Notes: generated by a model from the sequence alone, not told the origin. DNA of 26,082 bases from a virus (IMGVR_UViG_3300036944_000511:1-26082); one strand, 5' to 3'; shown: positions 15,047-22,991, counted from the first letter of the stretch. A program made the numbers and translations.

Positions 15047-15071
15047 GGGACGGTCCACAATGAACCGCCCC
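15047..15071 (-). other. Hairpin just downstream of the capsid gene
   Basis: On the minus strand GGGGCGGT pairs with ACCGTCCC around a nine-base loop, with one G-U pair. There is no T-run after it, so it is not a classic terminator. It may stabilise or process the upstream capsid mRNA, letting capsid transcripts outnumber downstream ones; this is inference. Confidence 0.3.
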
Positions 15072-15084
15072 TTGCCCGAGTGTA

Positions 15085-16038
15085 TTAGGTCAAGTCGGCT
15101 ATTACGGCAGACGATTTCTCGTTGCGCGCGATGAGAACTTTCTCAGCCAGGATGTGGAACTGCTGAGCATCGCCCACCTTGGCGAGGTTTTCGGTCTTCA
15201 TCGGACGCAGGGTGCCAACAGCCCAATAGGACGGGTCGATCAGCAGAACGTCGCGGGTCAGGCCATATTGCACCGGAACGGTGGACAGGGTGCCGAAGTC
15301 CGACACATACACGTCAGCAGCACCGATGATGGTCGCCTGCTCGCTTCCGCCCACATCCTTACGGATTTGAGCGATGCCGGTGAAGGTCGAGAAGACTTGC
15401 TTCTGAACCGCTCCCATATAGGCTTGCGAGGGACGCGCGCCGTTGGTGAAGGCCGAAGCCATCGACGCCTTCAGCAAAGCTTCCGTAAAGGCGCGCTGGG
15501 TGCCGTTGGTCGCAGCCGTCACCGTGCCAGCCGAATAGCCGCCCGATGCGCCACCAGCGCCACGAGAGACGTTGGAAGTCATGAAGGCCAGCGCACCGGC
15601 AGACTCAGCAGCGACAGAAGCCGAACCAGCGACCGAGGCGTAGTTACCCAGGAAGCGCGCTTCGATGTCGGTGGCGACCTCTTCGCCCTTCTGGACCTTC
15701 TGCCAGGCCAGTTCGGACGAGACGCCCGCGTGATCGACGGCTTCTTGAGTGCCGGAAACCGAACCGACTTCCTTGAAGATCTGAGTGCGGTTGCCGGGGC
15801 GAACCGTGACCTTCGGAGCGGTGTTCGCGGCGGTATCGCCCTGAACCGCAGCATTTAGCGGATTGGGGGTGCGCAGCGAGAACGTCTGCCACTCGTGATA
15901 AGTGGCGGTGACGTTTTCCTTGCCGATATTCGACGTGAACGGCGTCTTGTTGGCGGCGATTTTGTAGATCGCATTTTCCAGGTCTTCGCGGTTGCCAACC
16001 GTGGCGAAGGTGGATTGGGTATTAGCGGGAACAGCCAT
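15085..16038 (-). CDS. Major capsid protein (DUF5309/SU10-type HK97 fold)
   Basis: The 317-residue protein resembles the DUF5309 capsid family. The N-terminus reads GNREDLENAIYKIAANKTPFTSNI, followed by YHEWQTFSLR and a VTVRPGNRTQIFKEVGSVSGTQEAVDHAG strand-loop section (given here in parts: VTVRPGNRTQIFKEVGSVS, then GTQEAVDHAG). It continues with MGAVQKQVFSTF, GAADVYVSDFGTLSTVP and the C-terminal DPSYWAVGTLRPMKTENLAK. These form T7/HK97-fold shells, and the length is normal. It starts immediately after the scaffold stop (TAA then ATG), with AAGG upstream. Confidence 0.88.
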   Translation of the reverse strand: MAVPANTQSTFATVGNREDLENAIYKIAANKTPFTSNIGKENVTATYHEWQTFSLRTPNPLNAAVQGDTAANTAPKVTVRPGNRTQIFKEVGSVSGTQEAVDHAGVSSELAWQKVQKGEEVATDIEARFLGNYASVAGSASVAAESAGALAFMTSNVSRGAGGASGGYSAGTVTAATNGTQRAFTEALLKASMASAFTNGARPSQAYMGAVQKQVFSTFTGIAQIRKDVGGSEQATIIGAADVYVSDFGTLSTVPVQYGLTRDVLLIDPSYWAVGTLRPMKTENLAKVGDAQQFHILAEKVLIARNEKSSAVIADLT

Positions 16039-17064
16039 TTAGAGAATGCCTTGTTTCATTAGGAGGGCGACGGCGTCTCCCCGGTCTTTCGTCTGGTTGA
16101 ACCGGTTTTTGAGCGCTTCGACCTCCCGTTGTTTGGGAGGTGCCGCTGCCGCAGACGCCGCAGGAGCGATGCCGGGCTTAGGCGTGGGTTTCGGGGTTGG
16201 CTTCGGCAGATTCTTCCGCAACTCTTGGAGCTGCATGGAATCGTAGGCCAGAGCCATAACAGCCGCCGACACATCTCCAAGGTCTTGTTCCTTGGCCCCC
16301 CGCGACTTCAGATAGTCCAAAGTCTTCTGAAACTTTTCCTTACCCTTGACGGGGTCGGTCAGTTCGGGAGCGTAGGTCTTGAGTTCCTCGGCCTGTGACT
16401 TAAGCCAGTTTTGCCTCTCAACCCTCGCAGCGGCATCCTTGGCGGCATTCGCCTGCTGTAATGCATTCTGCTCGGCGTCATATTGAGCGCGGAGTTTAAC
16501 GTATTCCTGTGGATTCTCACGCGACAACTGAAGCCAGATCTGATCCGTCATCCCGTGCCACTTGCCTTGGAAAGTCTCTTCGGCCACCGCAGCGGCCTCC
16601 GTTACCTTGGCAGCGATCTGAGACAGGGCCTCAGCCTGAGTTTCAGCGGTCTTGCGAGCCGCCGCAGCCTCTTCGAATTTGGCGCTGATTGCCTTCTGCG
16701 CCGCCTTGTCCTGCTCAACAAGAAACCGCTGAGTCTCAGGAGGTAGCGTCGCGAAGTTATCCTTCGCCTCTTTCGACCAGAACTGAGGGGCATCGACTGC
16801 CTGTGCGGCTTGGTCACCCTCATCTTCGCCTTCGGTCGGCCCTTCGGCTCCGTCAACGCCCTGATCCTGGCTATCAGGGGTAATATCGTCATTTACCACA
16901 TCAGCGGCGGTGTCGCTAGTCGCTTCATCAGCGCCCTCAACGACTTCGGCCTGCGCCTCTACAGGCTCCGCAGCAGCAGCCGGAGCCGCCTGTTCGACAG
17001 GTTCCGCCATTGCCTGCACCTGGGCCACAATATCAGCCCGCATTTGCGGCTCAGTCATGCTCAT
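16039..17064 (-). CDS. Scaffolding protein
   Basis: The 341-residue protein precedes the capsid gene, the usual scaffold position. The N-terminal 95 residues are acidic and disordered (many E/D/A/Q). A WSKEAKDNFATLPPETQRFL segment, recurrent in podovirus scaffolds, lies near residue 97. A long coiled-coil-like helix follows (about 115-255). Near residue 300 is a Pro-Lys repeat (PKPTPKPTPKPG), before a basic helical C-terminus (ALKNRFNQTKDRGDAVALL) that probably contacts capsid subunits. The ATG at 17064 overlaps the upstream stop. Confidence 0.85.
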   Translation of the reverse strand: MSMTEPQMRADIVAQVQAMAEPVEQAAPAAAAEPVEAQAEVVEGADEATSDTAADVVNDDITPDSQDQGVDGAEGPTEGEDEGDQAAQAVDAPQFWSKEAKDNFATLPPETQRFLVEQDKAAQKAISAKFEEAAAARKTAETQAEALSQIAAKVTEAAAVAEETFQGKWHGMTDQIWLQLSRENPQEYVKLRAQYDAEQNALQQANAAKDAAARVERQNWLKSQAEELKTYAPELTDPVKGKEKFQKTLDYLKSRGAKEQDLGDVSAAVMALAYDSMQLQELRKNLPKPTPKPTPKPGIAPAASAAAAPPKQREVEALKNRFNQTKDRGDAVALLMKQGIL

Positions 17065-17306
17065 TGTTCGTTCTCACTAATGGCCGATGCCGCATCCCCA
17101 TCGGACACAGCTTGTCGGAGGTCGTCTTTCAGGGCCTCTACGGCCTGAATCTTGGCATGAAGCGACAGAATTACGTCTGTCTGCATGGGTGGCGTGTCGA
17201 TGAGCATTCGCATCATCTTGTCTCGCAGCCCGTCAATCGCAGGCTCGACAATCTCTAGTGCCATCCTGACGCGGTGACCGTGTTCGATGGTCTCTTGTTC
17301 GTTCAT
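17061..17306 (-). CDS. Small helical protein between portal and scaffold
   Basis: The start at ATG 17306 (MNEQETIEHG) makes an ATGA overlap with the upstream stop; the longer frame to 17366 is rejected. The 81 residues form two or three helices (RVRMALEIVEPAIDGLRDKMMRM, DVILSLHAKIQAVEAL) with an acidic tail. A small helical protein is common at this position in phages of this capsid type. Its role is unknown, and I do not have enough evidence to call it a small terminase. Confidence 0.65.
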   Translation of the reverse strand: MNEQETIEHGHRVRMALEIVEPAIDGLRDKMMRMLIDTPPMQTDVILSLHAKIQAVEALKDDLRQAVSDGDAASAISENEQ

Positions 17307-17536
17307 CGCTTCGGAAGCTCCAAATATTCCATCGGTTGAGAGCGAGCGAACACGGACTGAAGCCATGCACCGAATGCTGTGTCAGTCGCGAACTCACGCA
17401 GAGACGACCATCCCTGCTTGCGACGCTTGGCGACGCGGAGGCCGTATTTAGCGTCAGACAGTCGTGTAATCTCCAGCGCTCCAGCGGCTGGACGCTCGAT
17501 CACCACGCGCTCCGTGTTCGCGGTCGTGGTCTTCAC
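17303..17536 (-). CDS. Small basic hypothetical protein
   Basis: The start is GTG 17536, in a GTGA overlap with the portal stop. The 77 residues begin with a beta section (RVVIERPAAGALEITRLSDAK), have a basic loop (RVAKRRKQG) and end with a helix containing FGAWLQSVFA. No family is recognised. It is tightly coupled between the portal and the 81-residue gene, so it is probably co-expressed with head genes. Confidence 0.6.
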   Translation of the reverse strand: MKTTTANTERVVIERPAAGALEITRLSDAKYGLRVAKRRKQGWSSLREFATDTAFGAWLQSVFARSQPMEYLELPKR

Positions 17537-19662
17537 TTGTCCAGATCCCCACCAGGCCGGTTTCGGCTCATTTCAGCGCGCTCTTTAGAGGCCATCTGCA
17601 TTTGCGCGAGGTCGTATTCATCCTGCGCCTTTTGTGCAGCCAGACGCGCCTCGAAATCCGCCTTGTCGCGGGCCAACTGCGCCTGCATCTGCGCCTTCTC
17701 GCGCTCAAACTGAAGCATGGCGTCCGAGCGCTCGCGTTCAGCCATCAGACGCGCTTCGGCCTTCATCGCCTCGACCTCTAGCTGTCCTTGAGCCTTCTGC
17801 TTGGCAAGCTCCATGTCAGCCGCAGCCTTCTGCTTGTCGAACTCAAGGCGCTGTTCAATCTCTTGCTGCTTGGCCTGCATCTCCAACATAGCCGGATCAG
17901 GCTTGGGCTGTTGCGGAGGCGCTTCCTCTGGATTGGTGAGGAACGAGTCAGCCGACCGAAACCCAAGGCCACGTTCGAAGGCTTGCTTGGCGTAGGCGTA
18001 TATGTTCTCAACGGTCACAAGAGGACCAGATGGACCGCCCTGCATGGTCACAAGCTGCTCAAGCGCCTGCCATCCCTGCTGATACATGACCATCTGCTGT
18101 TCTTTGCCGCCCGATCCGACGCCAATCTCAACGGTCATGTCATTACGCGAGCCGAACGAGGTCCGGTCGATCTCAACCCACTTGTTCTTTAGGCGGACGC
18201 GGCTGGAGTCCTTGGCGTTCTCGCGGATAACGCGGTGCATGATCAGGAACAAGTCTTTGATACCCGTCTCAGCCAGAATACGGGCCACCATGCGAGTGCG
18301 CTTCTGAGCCGCTGAGAGCATGATAGACGCGCCCTTAGCAGTATCGTGCAGCGTGTCGGGGTTCAGGCCTTGAGCGTTGCGCATGACGCCCGAACGCTGC
18401 TCGCCCTGAACGCTCATATATTCTAGAGCGCCGAACGCATCGAACGACAGACCACCCGACGACATGGGAGAAATCACCTCGTTCGGTGCGCCCTTGCCGC
18501 GAATAGGCCGGTTAGGTTCGTTCGACAGGAGATCGCGCATCGTCCATTCGTGCGCCTTCTCCATGTTGACATACATGCGCTGGTTCAGCGCGAAGTTGCC
18601 CGAATCGAGCGCCAGGCGAAGCAGCACGGTCTTGATGCGCTGGATCTCAAGCAGCTTGTCGGCAATCGACTGACCGTAGAACTGATGCGCCACGGGGTAG
18701 GGCGTCATGGCGGCAAAGCACACGTAATCGTGGTCTTCGCTCTCAAGCTCGATTCCGCATGTCGTGTCGGTCAGGACGCGCTTGCGACCGTCCTTGGTCA
18801 GCAGATAGTGTTCGATGACCTCGACAATGCGCTGATCACCATCGCCGCCCACGTCGTTCAGGTCTTCGCCCCCAATAGAGCGCGCCTGCTGCATGTCAGT
18901 ATCCATGATGCCGTATGCAGGGAGCTTTGCGACGGTTTCAGCGCTGACACCACGGTTCAGAAGCTCATAGGCCCTGACGCGGGTCCGATGCCAGTGATAG
19001 GGACTTTCCTTGAGGCGCGTGGTGTCCTGCGATACGCCGAAGTCTTCAGGCGGGACCGAATAGACGCGCGCGTAGCCCGAATCAACGCCCTTGACGGTGT
19101 AGTCGTAGGTCGGCTCGCCACCCTCTTCCGGATCAATCTCTGGCCTGGAAATGGGCGTCTCGTCACTTAGGATGACGCGGTCACCATATCGCTGCACGGC
19201 TTGAGCCAGCGAATCCAACGACTGATCTTCAAACTCTTCGTCAGGCTCTTTCTTGTCGCACCACGACACCTTGACGATGCCGGTCTTTACTTGACACGCA
19301 TCCTTGATCATGTCGTGCAGGATCAGAAAGCCGTCATTCTCCTTGAAGAAGGCGTAGTTGATGTAGTCAGTTTCTTGCTGGGCGGCCTCTTCGTCTTCTG
19401 GCCCGACCGGCTCAAACGTAACCACGTCCTCAGACCCGGTGAAAATCTCGATCAGATCCGGCATGATCGAGTCGATGGCTTCGGCAACGTCCTGAGAGAC
19501 GGCCCGTGAGCGCTTCTCTGGCGCTAGAACGTCGTCAACATCGCCCTTGTAGTAATTAAGGGCGCGTTCCCGTTGCTCGTTGACCTCTTCGCCACCAAGG
19601 CCGGTCGAGCGTGTCCACTCGCTCGCAACCTGGGACAGAAGAGAGTTTTTCGCAGCAGCCAT
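17533..19662 (-). CDS. Portal protein (P22-like)
   Basis: The 709-residue protein is of P22/Gp1-like portal length. It shows the conserved early segment (NEQRERALNYYKGDVDDVLAP in parts: QRERALNYYKG, then VSQDVAEAIDSIMPDLIEIF). It also contains VKVSWCDKKEP, the YSVPPEDFGVSQDT section, HWHRTRVRAYELL, and a middle part around PNRPIRGKGAPNEV and GLNPDTLHDTAKGASIMLSA. Residues about 605-700 are a continuous Glu/Lys/Ala/Gln coiled coil that probably forms the barrel projecting into the capsid. The portal ring is the DNA entry and exit channel and docks the terminase. A good promoter lies immediately upstream. Confidence 0.88.
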   Translation of the reverse strand: MAAAKNSLLSQVASEWTRSTGLGGEEVNEQRERALNYYKGDVDDVLAPEKRSRAVSQDVAEAIDSIMPDLIEIFTGSEDVVTFEPVGPEDEEAAQQETDYINYAFFKENDGFLILHDMIKDACQVKTGIVKVSWCDKKEPDEEFEDQSLDSLAQAVQRYGDRVILSDETPISRPEIDPEEGGEPTYDYTVKGVDSGYARVYSVPPEDFGVSQDTTRLKESPYHWHRTRVRAYELLNRGVSAETVAKLPAYGIMDTDMQQARSIGGEDLNDVGGDGDQRIVEVIEHYLLTKDGRKRVLTDTTCGIELESEDHDYVCFAAMTPYPVAHQFYGQSIADKLLEIQRIKTVLLRLALDSGNFALNQRMYVNMEKAHEWTMRDLLSNEPNRPIRGKGAPNEVISPMSSGGLSFDAFGALEYMSVQGEQRSGVMRNAQGLNPDTLHDTAKGASIMLSAAQKRTRMVARILAETGIKDLFLIMHRVIRENAKDSSRVRLKNKWVEIDRTSFGSRNDMTVEIGVGSGGKEQQMVMYQQGWQALEQLVTMQGGPSGPLVTVENIYAYAKQAFERGLGFRSADSFLTNPEEAPPQQPKPDPAMLEMQAKQQEIEQRLEFDKQKAAADMELAKQKAQGQLEVEAMKAEARLMAERERSDAMLQFEREKAQMQAQLARDKADFEARLAAQKAQDEYDLAQMQMASKERAEMSRNRPGGDLDK

Positions 19663-19688
19663 TCGGTCCCGACCTTCTATAGCCTCGG

Positions 19689-19717
19689 CTTATACCAACG
19701 GTTCGGACGATAAGCAA
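19689..19717 (-). promoter_or_regulatory. Sigma70-type promoter upstream of the portal gene
   Basis: On the minus strand, TTGCTT (19717-19712) and TATAAG (19694-19689, five of six consensus bases) are separated by exactly 17 bases. They lie in the 56-bp gap between the small zinc-protein stop and the portal ATG. It would drive head genes independently of terminase; the -35 is weak. Confidence 0.45.
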
Positions 19718-19718
19718 A

Positions 19719-19931
19719 TCAAAGGATGCCTGACGATTCGCCTGTGATTGGCTTGCGGTCGCGCTGCTGTCTCGTCAGGTGCCATTGACCACAGTGAGGA
19801 CATTCATACGGGTAGAGCGTCGCACTCTCTTTAGCCGCTGAGATCATGCCAACAATGCGCGCCCGGTTCTCCGTCTTATACCGCGACTTCTTGCGGCAGT
19901 TGCGGCGGGACAGCGCCTCACCAGCCAGCAT
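19719..19931 (-). CDS. Small zinc-finger-like protein after terminase
   Basis: The start at ATG 19931 (MLAGEALSRRN) overlaps the terminase stop by 14 bases. The longer frame to 20045 runs antiparallel to good terminase sequence in another frame and is rejected. The 70 residues have a basic N-terminal half (RRNCRKKSRYKTENRAR), then YECPHCGQWHLT, a CxxC...H element that may be half a zinc site, and a basic tail. Comparable short CPxCGxWHLT proteins occur in many phages without known function. Proximity suggests a packaging or head role. Confidence 0.6.
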   Translation of the reverse strand: MLAGEALSRRNCRKKSRYKTENRARIVGMISAAKESATLYPYECPHCGQWHLTRQQRDRKPITGESSGIL

Positions 19932-21288
19932 AGTTACCGACTTCAAGTTCGCCGTTGCCGTCCATCGTGACGGGCGGCTCATACGCGACAGCCCCAAGCC
20001 CCTTGGCGTCAGCGCCGTGAGAGGCATCATCGTGGTTAGGTCCAAGGCCGATATTGGCCTTGTCGTCCCATTTCTCGTGATAGGCGCGTAGGCGCTTCAG
20101 GCCTGCTGCCGTGCCTTCCTTGTCGAAGCGCATACGGGGGAACAGGCGGCGCAAGGCCTCAATGCGCATATTGGCAGCGCCCGCGCCCTGATTAGGGACC
20201 ACCTTGACGCGGAACCCTGCCTCTTTCAGCGCACCCTCTGGTGTGACCTTGTGAACCGTGTCGTGCTTGCGTCCATCGTGCGGAAGGATGCAGATGGCGT
20301 CGCCATATCCGTTCTTGCGCAGCCAAGCGACGTGCGCATCCATAGGCTGACCTACAGCCTCATAGTATTTCAGGACGCGGATTTCCTCACCCACCCACTG
20401 TTCAATCCAGATTGCGCAGGCGTCGGCCTTGTTGCCCGTGCCGCCCAAGTCCCAAATGGCCCGGTATTCCATCAAAGGGTCTGGCGCGACATAGCCGATG
20501 CGCTCGTCTAGTTCGGCTTGACGAATCTGCTTGGTGAAGTAAGCACCCCTGTAAATGGTCTTAAAGGCCCCTTCCCAAATGTGCTCGTAGTTGTCCGGGT
20601 CGTTCTCTTGCGCGCGAAGTCGGTCCCGATCCATCTTGGATGTGAACCAAGGATTTTGGGGCCAATTGATTTCTGCCCCCTTGATTAGGGGGTCAGACCC
20701 TGACTCCCATATTTTGCGGATGTTTTTATGAACCCAACTGTTTTCAGTTTCTGGGTTATAGATAAGCCAAAGCTCAGACCCTTCCTCACGGATCGTCGGA
20801 ATCAGCTTCTCCCATGCATCTCCTTGGATGTACTCAGCCTCTTCCGCGAAGCATCGTAGGATTCGTGACTTAGATTTGATGCTGGATAGGTTGACGGACG
20901 TTCCGCTGAAAATGAACTTGATGCGGCCCGAGCGAGTGCGGATGTATTTCTCGCCAACGTCATAGACGGAAGAAAGCCATGGATCAGACTGGATCGAGTT
21001 CTTTAGGTCTTGCAGGCTGGAGTCGTCCAGGCTGTTCATGAACTCTCGAATGCACAAGATTACGCCAGCCACCCCCATGGCATCGAAGATAGCCCCCTGC
21101 GTAGCGAGCATCTTCGTGAAAGCCCAACTTTTTCCCCCGCCGCGCCCTCCTACGCTGAACCGAATATCGGCCTTGCCCTCAAATACAGGGATCAGCACTG
21201 GAGGAATATCGCTTGCGGTAAGGGGGCAGAACCCTCGCTTGTAAAGCTCAATCTTTGCCGCTGTGATTTCGGCTTGTGTTATTTGCAT
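19918..21288 (-). CDS. Terminase large subunit (Terminase_3-like ATPase/nuclease)
   Basis: A Walker A motif lies at residues 47-55 (GGRGGGKSW) and a Walker B-like segment at about 141-152 (RCFAEEAEYI, acidic pair EE). The C-terminal RNase H-like nuclease includes IWDLGGTGNKADACAIW (catalytic Asp), LPHDGRKHD and the DDASHGADA acidic cluster. It pumps DNA into proheads and cuts concatemers. At 456 residues it is complete. Its start is unusual: ATG 21288 lies inside the last codons of an HNH gene, and a diverged copy of its first 20 residues lies on the far side of that gene. The first 600 or so bases look more A+T-rich than the rest. No small terminase is recognised in the window. Confidence 0.92.
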   Translation of the reverse strand: MQITQAEITAAKIELYKRGFCPLTASDIPPVLIPVFEGKADIRFSVGGRGGGKSWAFTKMLATQGAIFDAMGVAGVILCIREFMNSLDDSSLQDLKNSIQSDPWLSSVYDVGEKYIRTRSGRIKFIFSGTSVNLSSIKSKSRILRCFAEEAEYIQGDAWEKLIPTIREEGSELWLIYNPETENSWVHKNIRKIWESGSDPLIKGAEINWPQNPWFTSKMDRDRLRAQENDPDNYEHIWEGAFKTIYRGAYFTKQIRQAELDERIGYVAPDPLMEYRAIWDLGGTGNKADACAIWIEQWVGEEIRVLKYYEAVGQPMDAHVAWLRKNGYGDAICILPHDGRKHDTVHKVTPEGALKEAGFRVKVVPNQGAGAANMRIEALRRLFPRMRFDKEGTAAGLKRLRAYHEKWDDKANIGLGPNHDDASHGADAKGLGAVAYEPPVTMDGNGELEVGNYAGW

Positions 21289-21953
21289 TGGCGAAGGTCA
21301 ATTTTGGAATTGACGGCAACTTCAATGGGGTAGCCAATTTTTAGTCTGTAAGAAATTGTTCCAACACCAACTCCACACAACCGTGATAGCTGCATCATGG
21401 TCATTTCCATCCCACGATATTCCACAATCCGGTTACTGCGTTTGTTGTTCGCTTGCGTATTTGCATCTGTCCATCGACAATTTCCAGGCTCATAGTCCCC
21501 ATTCGTGTCAATGCGATCAATAGTTAGGCCCGGGAGACGGTCGCCCATATCTTCATAGAACGCGGAAAAATCGTCCCATCTTTCGCACACACGAATTCCG
21601 CGACCACCATAGTCCTTGTAATCGCTATCATTAGGATTGTTGCACCTTGCTCGCATGTCCTTCCATGAGCGATAAGCCTTGGAATGCGCTCTAGAAAGTC
21701 CGTGCGTTGTGTTTCGCGCAACCAAAGTTTCACGCGCTAGGCAGCCGCAACTCTGTGTATGCCCCTGCGTTAAGAGCCAAGCGTTAGCGACTTTTTCTTT
21801 TCCGCAATCACATACGGCAAGCCAACGGTGGCGACGGGCAGGAGAGTGATCTCGCTCAGACAACCCAATCACAGTAAGGCGACCGAACCTCTGTCCTGTT
21901 CGATCAAGGAGAGGCCTGAGTCTCCGTCCATCTGCGCCTTTGTGTTCTTTCAT
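21279..21953 (-). CDS. HNH endonuclease (AP2/HNH homing type) inserted at the terminase 5' end
   Basis: The 224-residue protein has an N-terminal GQRFGRLTVIG element (20-30) and a zinc-like C-D-C-G/SCGCL section (48-72). The HNH region is standard for this type: YRSWKDMRARCNNPND, YKDYGGRGIRVCERW, then TIDRIDTNGDYEPGNCRW (144-161), with a following Q-N-N. A C-terminal DNA-reading helix-turn-helix (LSRLCGVGVGTISYRL) completes the architecture of free-standing homing endonucleases. HNH genes often sit beside phage terminases and sometimes help packaging, but here the flanking terminase relic argues for homing. It is A+T-richer than its neighbours. It ends ten bases inside the terminase gene, and no strong ribosome site precedes it. 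Confidence 0.88.
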   Translation of the reverse strand: MKEHKGADGRRLRPLLDRTGQRFGRLTVIGLSERDHSPARRHRWLAVCDCGKEKVANAWLLTQGHTQSCGCLARETLVARNTTHGLSRAHSKAYRSWKDMRARCNNPNDSDYKDYGGRGIRVCERWDDFSAFYEDMGDRLPGLTIDRIDTNGDYEPGNCRWTDANTQANNKRSNRIVEYRGMEMTMMQLSRLCGVGVGTISYRLKIGYPIEVAVNSKIDLRQCK

Positions 21954-21990
21954 GAGAACAATTTAACACAGAGGGCTGCCGTATGAAAGC

Positions 21991-22059
21991 CTAAAGGCCG
22001 CGACGGTGTAGCTCTAGTTTCGCGCTGACAACATCGGCCTGCGTAATGGTTGTCGTCAC
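21991..22059 (-). pseudogene. Relic of a second terminase N-terminus
   Basis: GTG 22059 opens a 22-codon frame whose residues TTITQADVVSAKLELHRRG align without gaps to the first residues of the terminase 0.7 kb away (MQITQAEITAAKIELYKRG). It then hits a TAG where the terminase continues with CPLT. Identity is high in protein but only about half of the bases agree, so this is an ancient homologue, not a recent duplication. GGAT lies just before the GTG, and the frame begins shortly after the stop of the upstream gene, as a native operon gene would. It is best read as the original terminase start, cut off by the HNH insertion. Confidence 0.75.
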
Positions 22060-22068
22060 ACGGCCATC

Positions 22069-22527
22069 CTACACCGCGCTATTCTGTAGCGCGATTACCG
22101 AGACGCGAACGCCTGATGCGGACCCCGAGAACGGATTGACTGTTTGCGATCCGACCGCGACGCTAATGCCGACAACCGAGACAGCAGCGAGCGTCGTAGG
22201 AGCACCCCTATAACCCCTGACGATGCAGCCGGTGTAGTCAGGCCCGGTCATAACCCAGCTATCCACTTGGAGCGCGACAGGTTGCGTCCCGCCTGGTGCG
22301 ATGGGCGTCAGGTCAACGCTTGGCTCGACGGGAAATGAGCGCGTGAATGTCGCGGTCGCCAAGCCCGATCCGTCCAAGGTCACTATGGTTGCAGACGTGA
22401 GGCGGGGGTGCTGGTGATCAGCGCGCGCGAAACGGTCGCTCGTGGCCCCGACAGATCCTGTGCGGCTCTCGCTCGACGGTGTGGCGTCCGCAGGCATGGG
22501 CGGCGGGACGCTTGTAGACTGCGCCAT
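22069..22527 (-). CDS. Putative virion decoration/fibre protein
   Basis: The 152-residue protein begins with a disordered Ser/Pro leader (STSVPPPMPADATPSSE). It then has the SDRFARADHQHPRL motif often seen in phage fibre or decoration proteins, followed by a beta-rich domain (GLATATFTRSFPVEPSVDLT through VSVVGISVAVGSQTV). It is coupled three bases after the upstream stop. It is a likely surface protein of the virion, but it lies upstream of terminase, away from the other tail genes. Confidence 0.6.
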   Translation of the reverse strand: MAQSTSVPPPMPADATPSSESRTGSVGATSDRFARADHQHPRLTSATIVTLDGSGLATATFTRSFPVEPSVDLTPIAPGGTQPVALQVDSWVMTGPDYTGCIVRGYRGAPTTLAAVSVVGISVAVGSQTVNPFSGSASGVRVSVIALQNSAV

Positions 22528-22530
22528 CGT

Positions 22531-22938
22531 CTAGAATGTCTCTAGGTAACTGACGATCTGAACACCGCCTGTGGCGATGCCCGCAATCTGCGCATTGGTT
22601 GGGATGGTGACGCTTGCACCGATCACGCCGGGCAGAAGCAGGCCATTCGCCGCCGTCACAGTTCCTGTGCCGATATAAACCGGATTCGTGCCGTGGTTTG
22701 TGATTGTGATCGCTCCACGGCTAGAGCGTGCGGCTGCGATCTGCGTTGAGGTAATGGCGACGCTGACCTGAGCCGTAGCAACGCTCGCAAAGCCATAGTC
22801 TCGCGTAGGGGCGGGATTGGTTGTAGACGCCGCCACTGTGCCATTAGCGCCAGTCGTTGCCACAGGAAACGGAGTCGCCGTACTGACAGAGGTCCGATTT
22901 CCGAACGCATCGCCGGTAAGGAATTGCATCAAGCCCAT
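22531..22938 (-). CDS. Putative virion beta-sandwich protein
   Basis: The 135-residue protein has a short N-terminal helix (MGLMQFLTGDAFGN), a Ser/Thr/Ala-rich linker and a beta-sandwich-like domain (GAITITNHGTNPVYIGTGTV, ASVTIPTNAQIAGIATGG). Domains with an ITNxGTNPVYIG-type strand occur in phage head decoration and fibre proteins. A promoter-like sequence and a terminator hairpin lie just upstream, so this may be the first gene of the structural transcript. Confidence 0.6.
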   Translation of the reverse strand: MGLMQFLTGDAFGNRTSVSTATPFPVATTGANGTVAASTTNPAPTRDYGFASVATAQVSVAITSTQIAAARSSRGAITITNHGTNPVYIGTGTVTAANGLLLPGVIGASVTIPTNAQIAGIATGGVQIVSYLETF

Positions 22939-22962
22939 AGCGTAACCCCGTTAATCTAACCT

Positions 22963-22991
22963 CGTATAGCAAAACCGCCCGCCCCAATCAA
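22963..22991 (-). promoter_or_regulatory. Possible promoter for the virion operon
   Basis: On the minus strand, TTGATT (22991-22986) and TATACG (22968-22963) are 17 bases apart, each with four of six consensus bases, 25 bases before the 135-residue gene. The -35 falls in the loop of the neighbouring terminator hairpin. Confidence 0.35.

Noticed and set aside
17061-17306. Small terminase identity for the 81-residue gene
   Set aside because: It is helical and near the portal, but no DNA-binding HTH or family motif is visible.
19932-20045. N-terminal extension of the small zinc protein to 20045
   Set aside because: It lies fully within the terminase C-terminal coding region in a different frame and has shadow-like composition.
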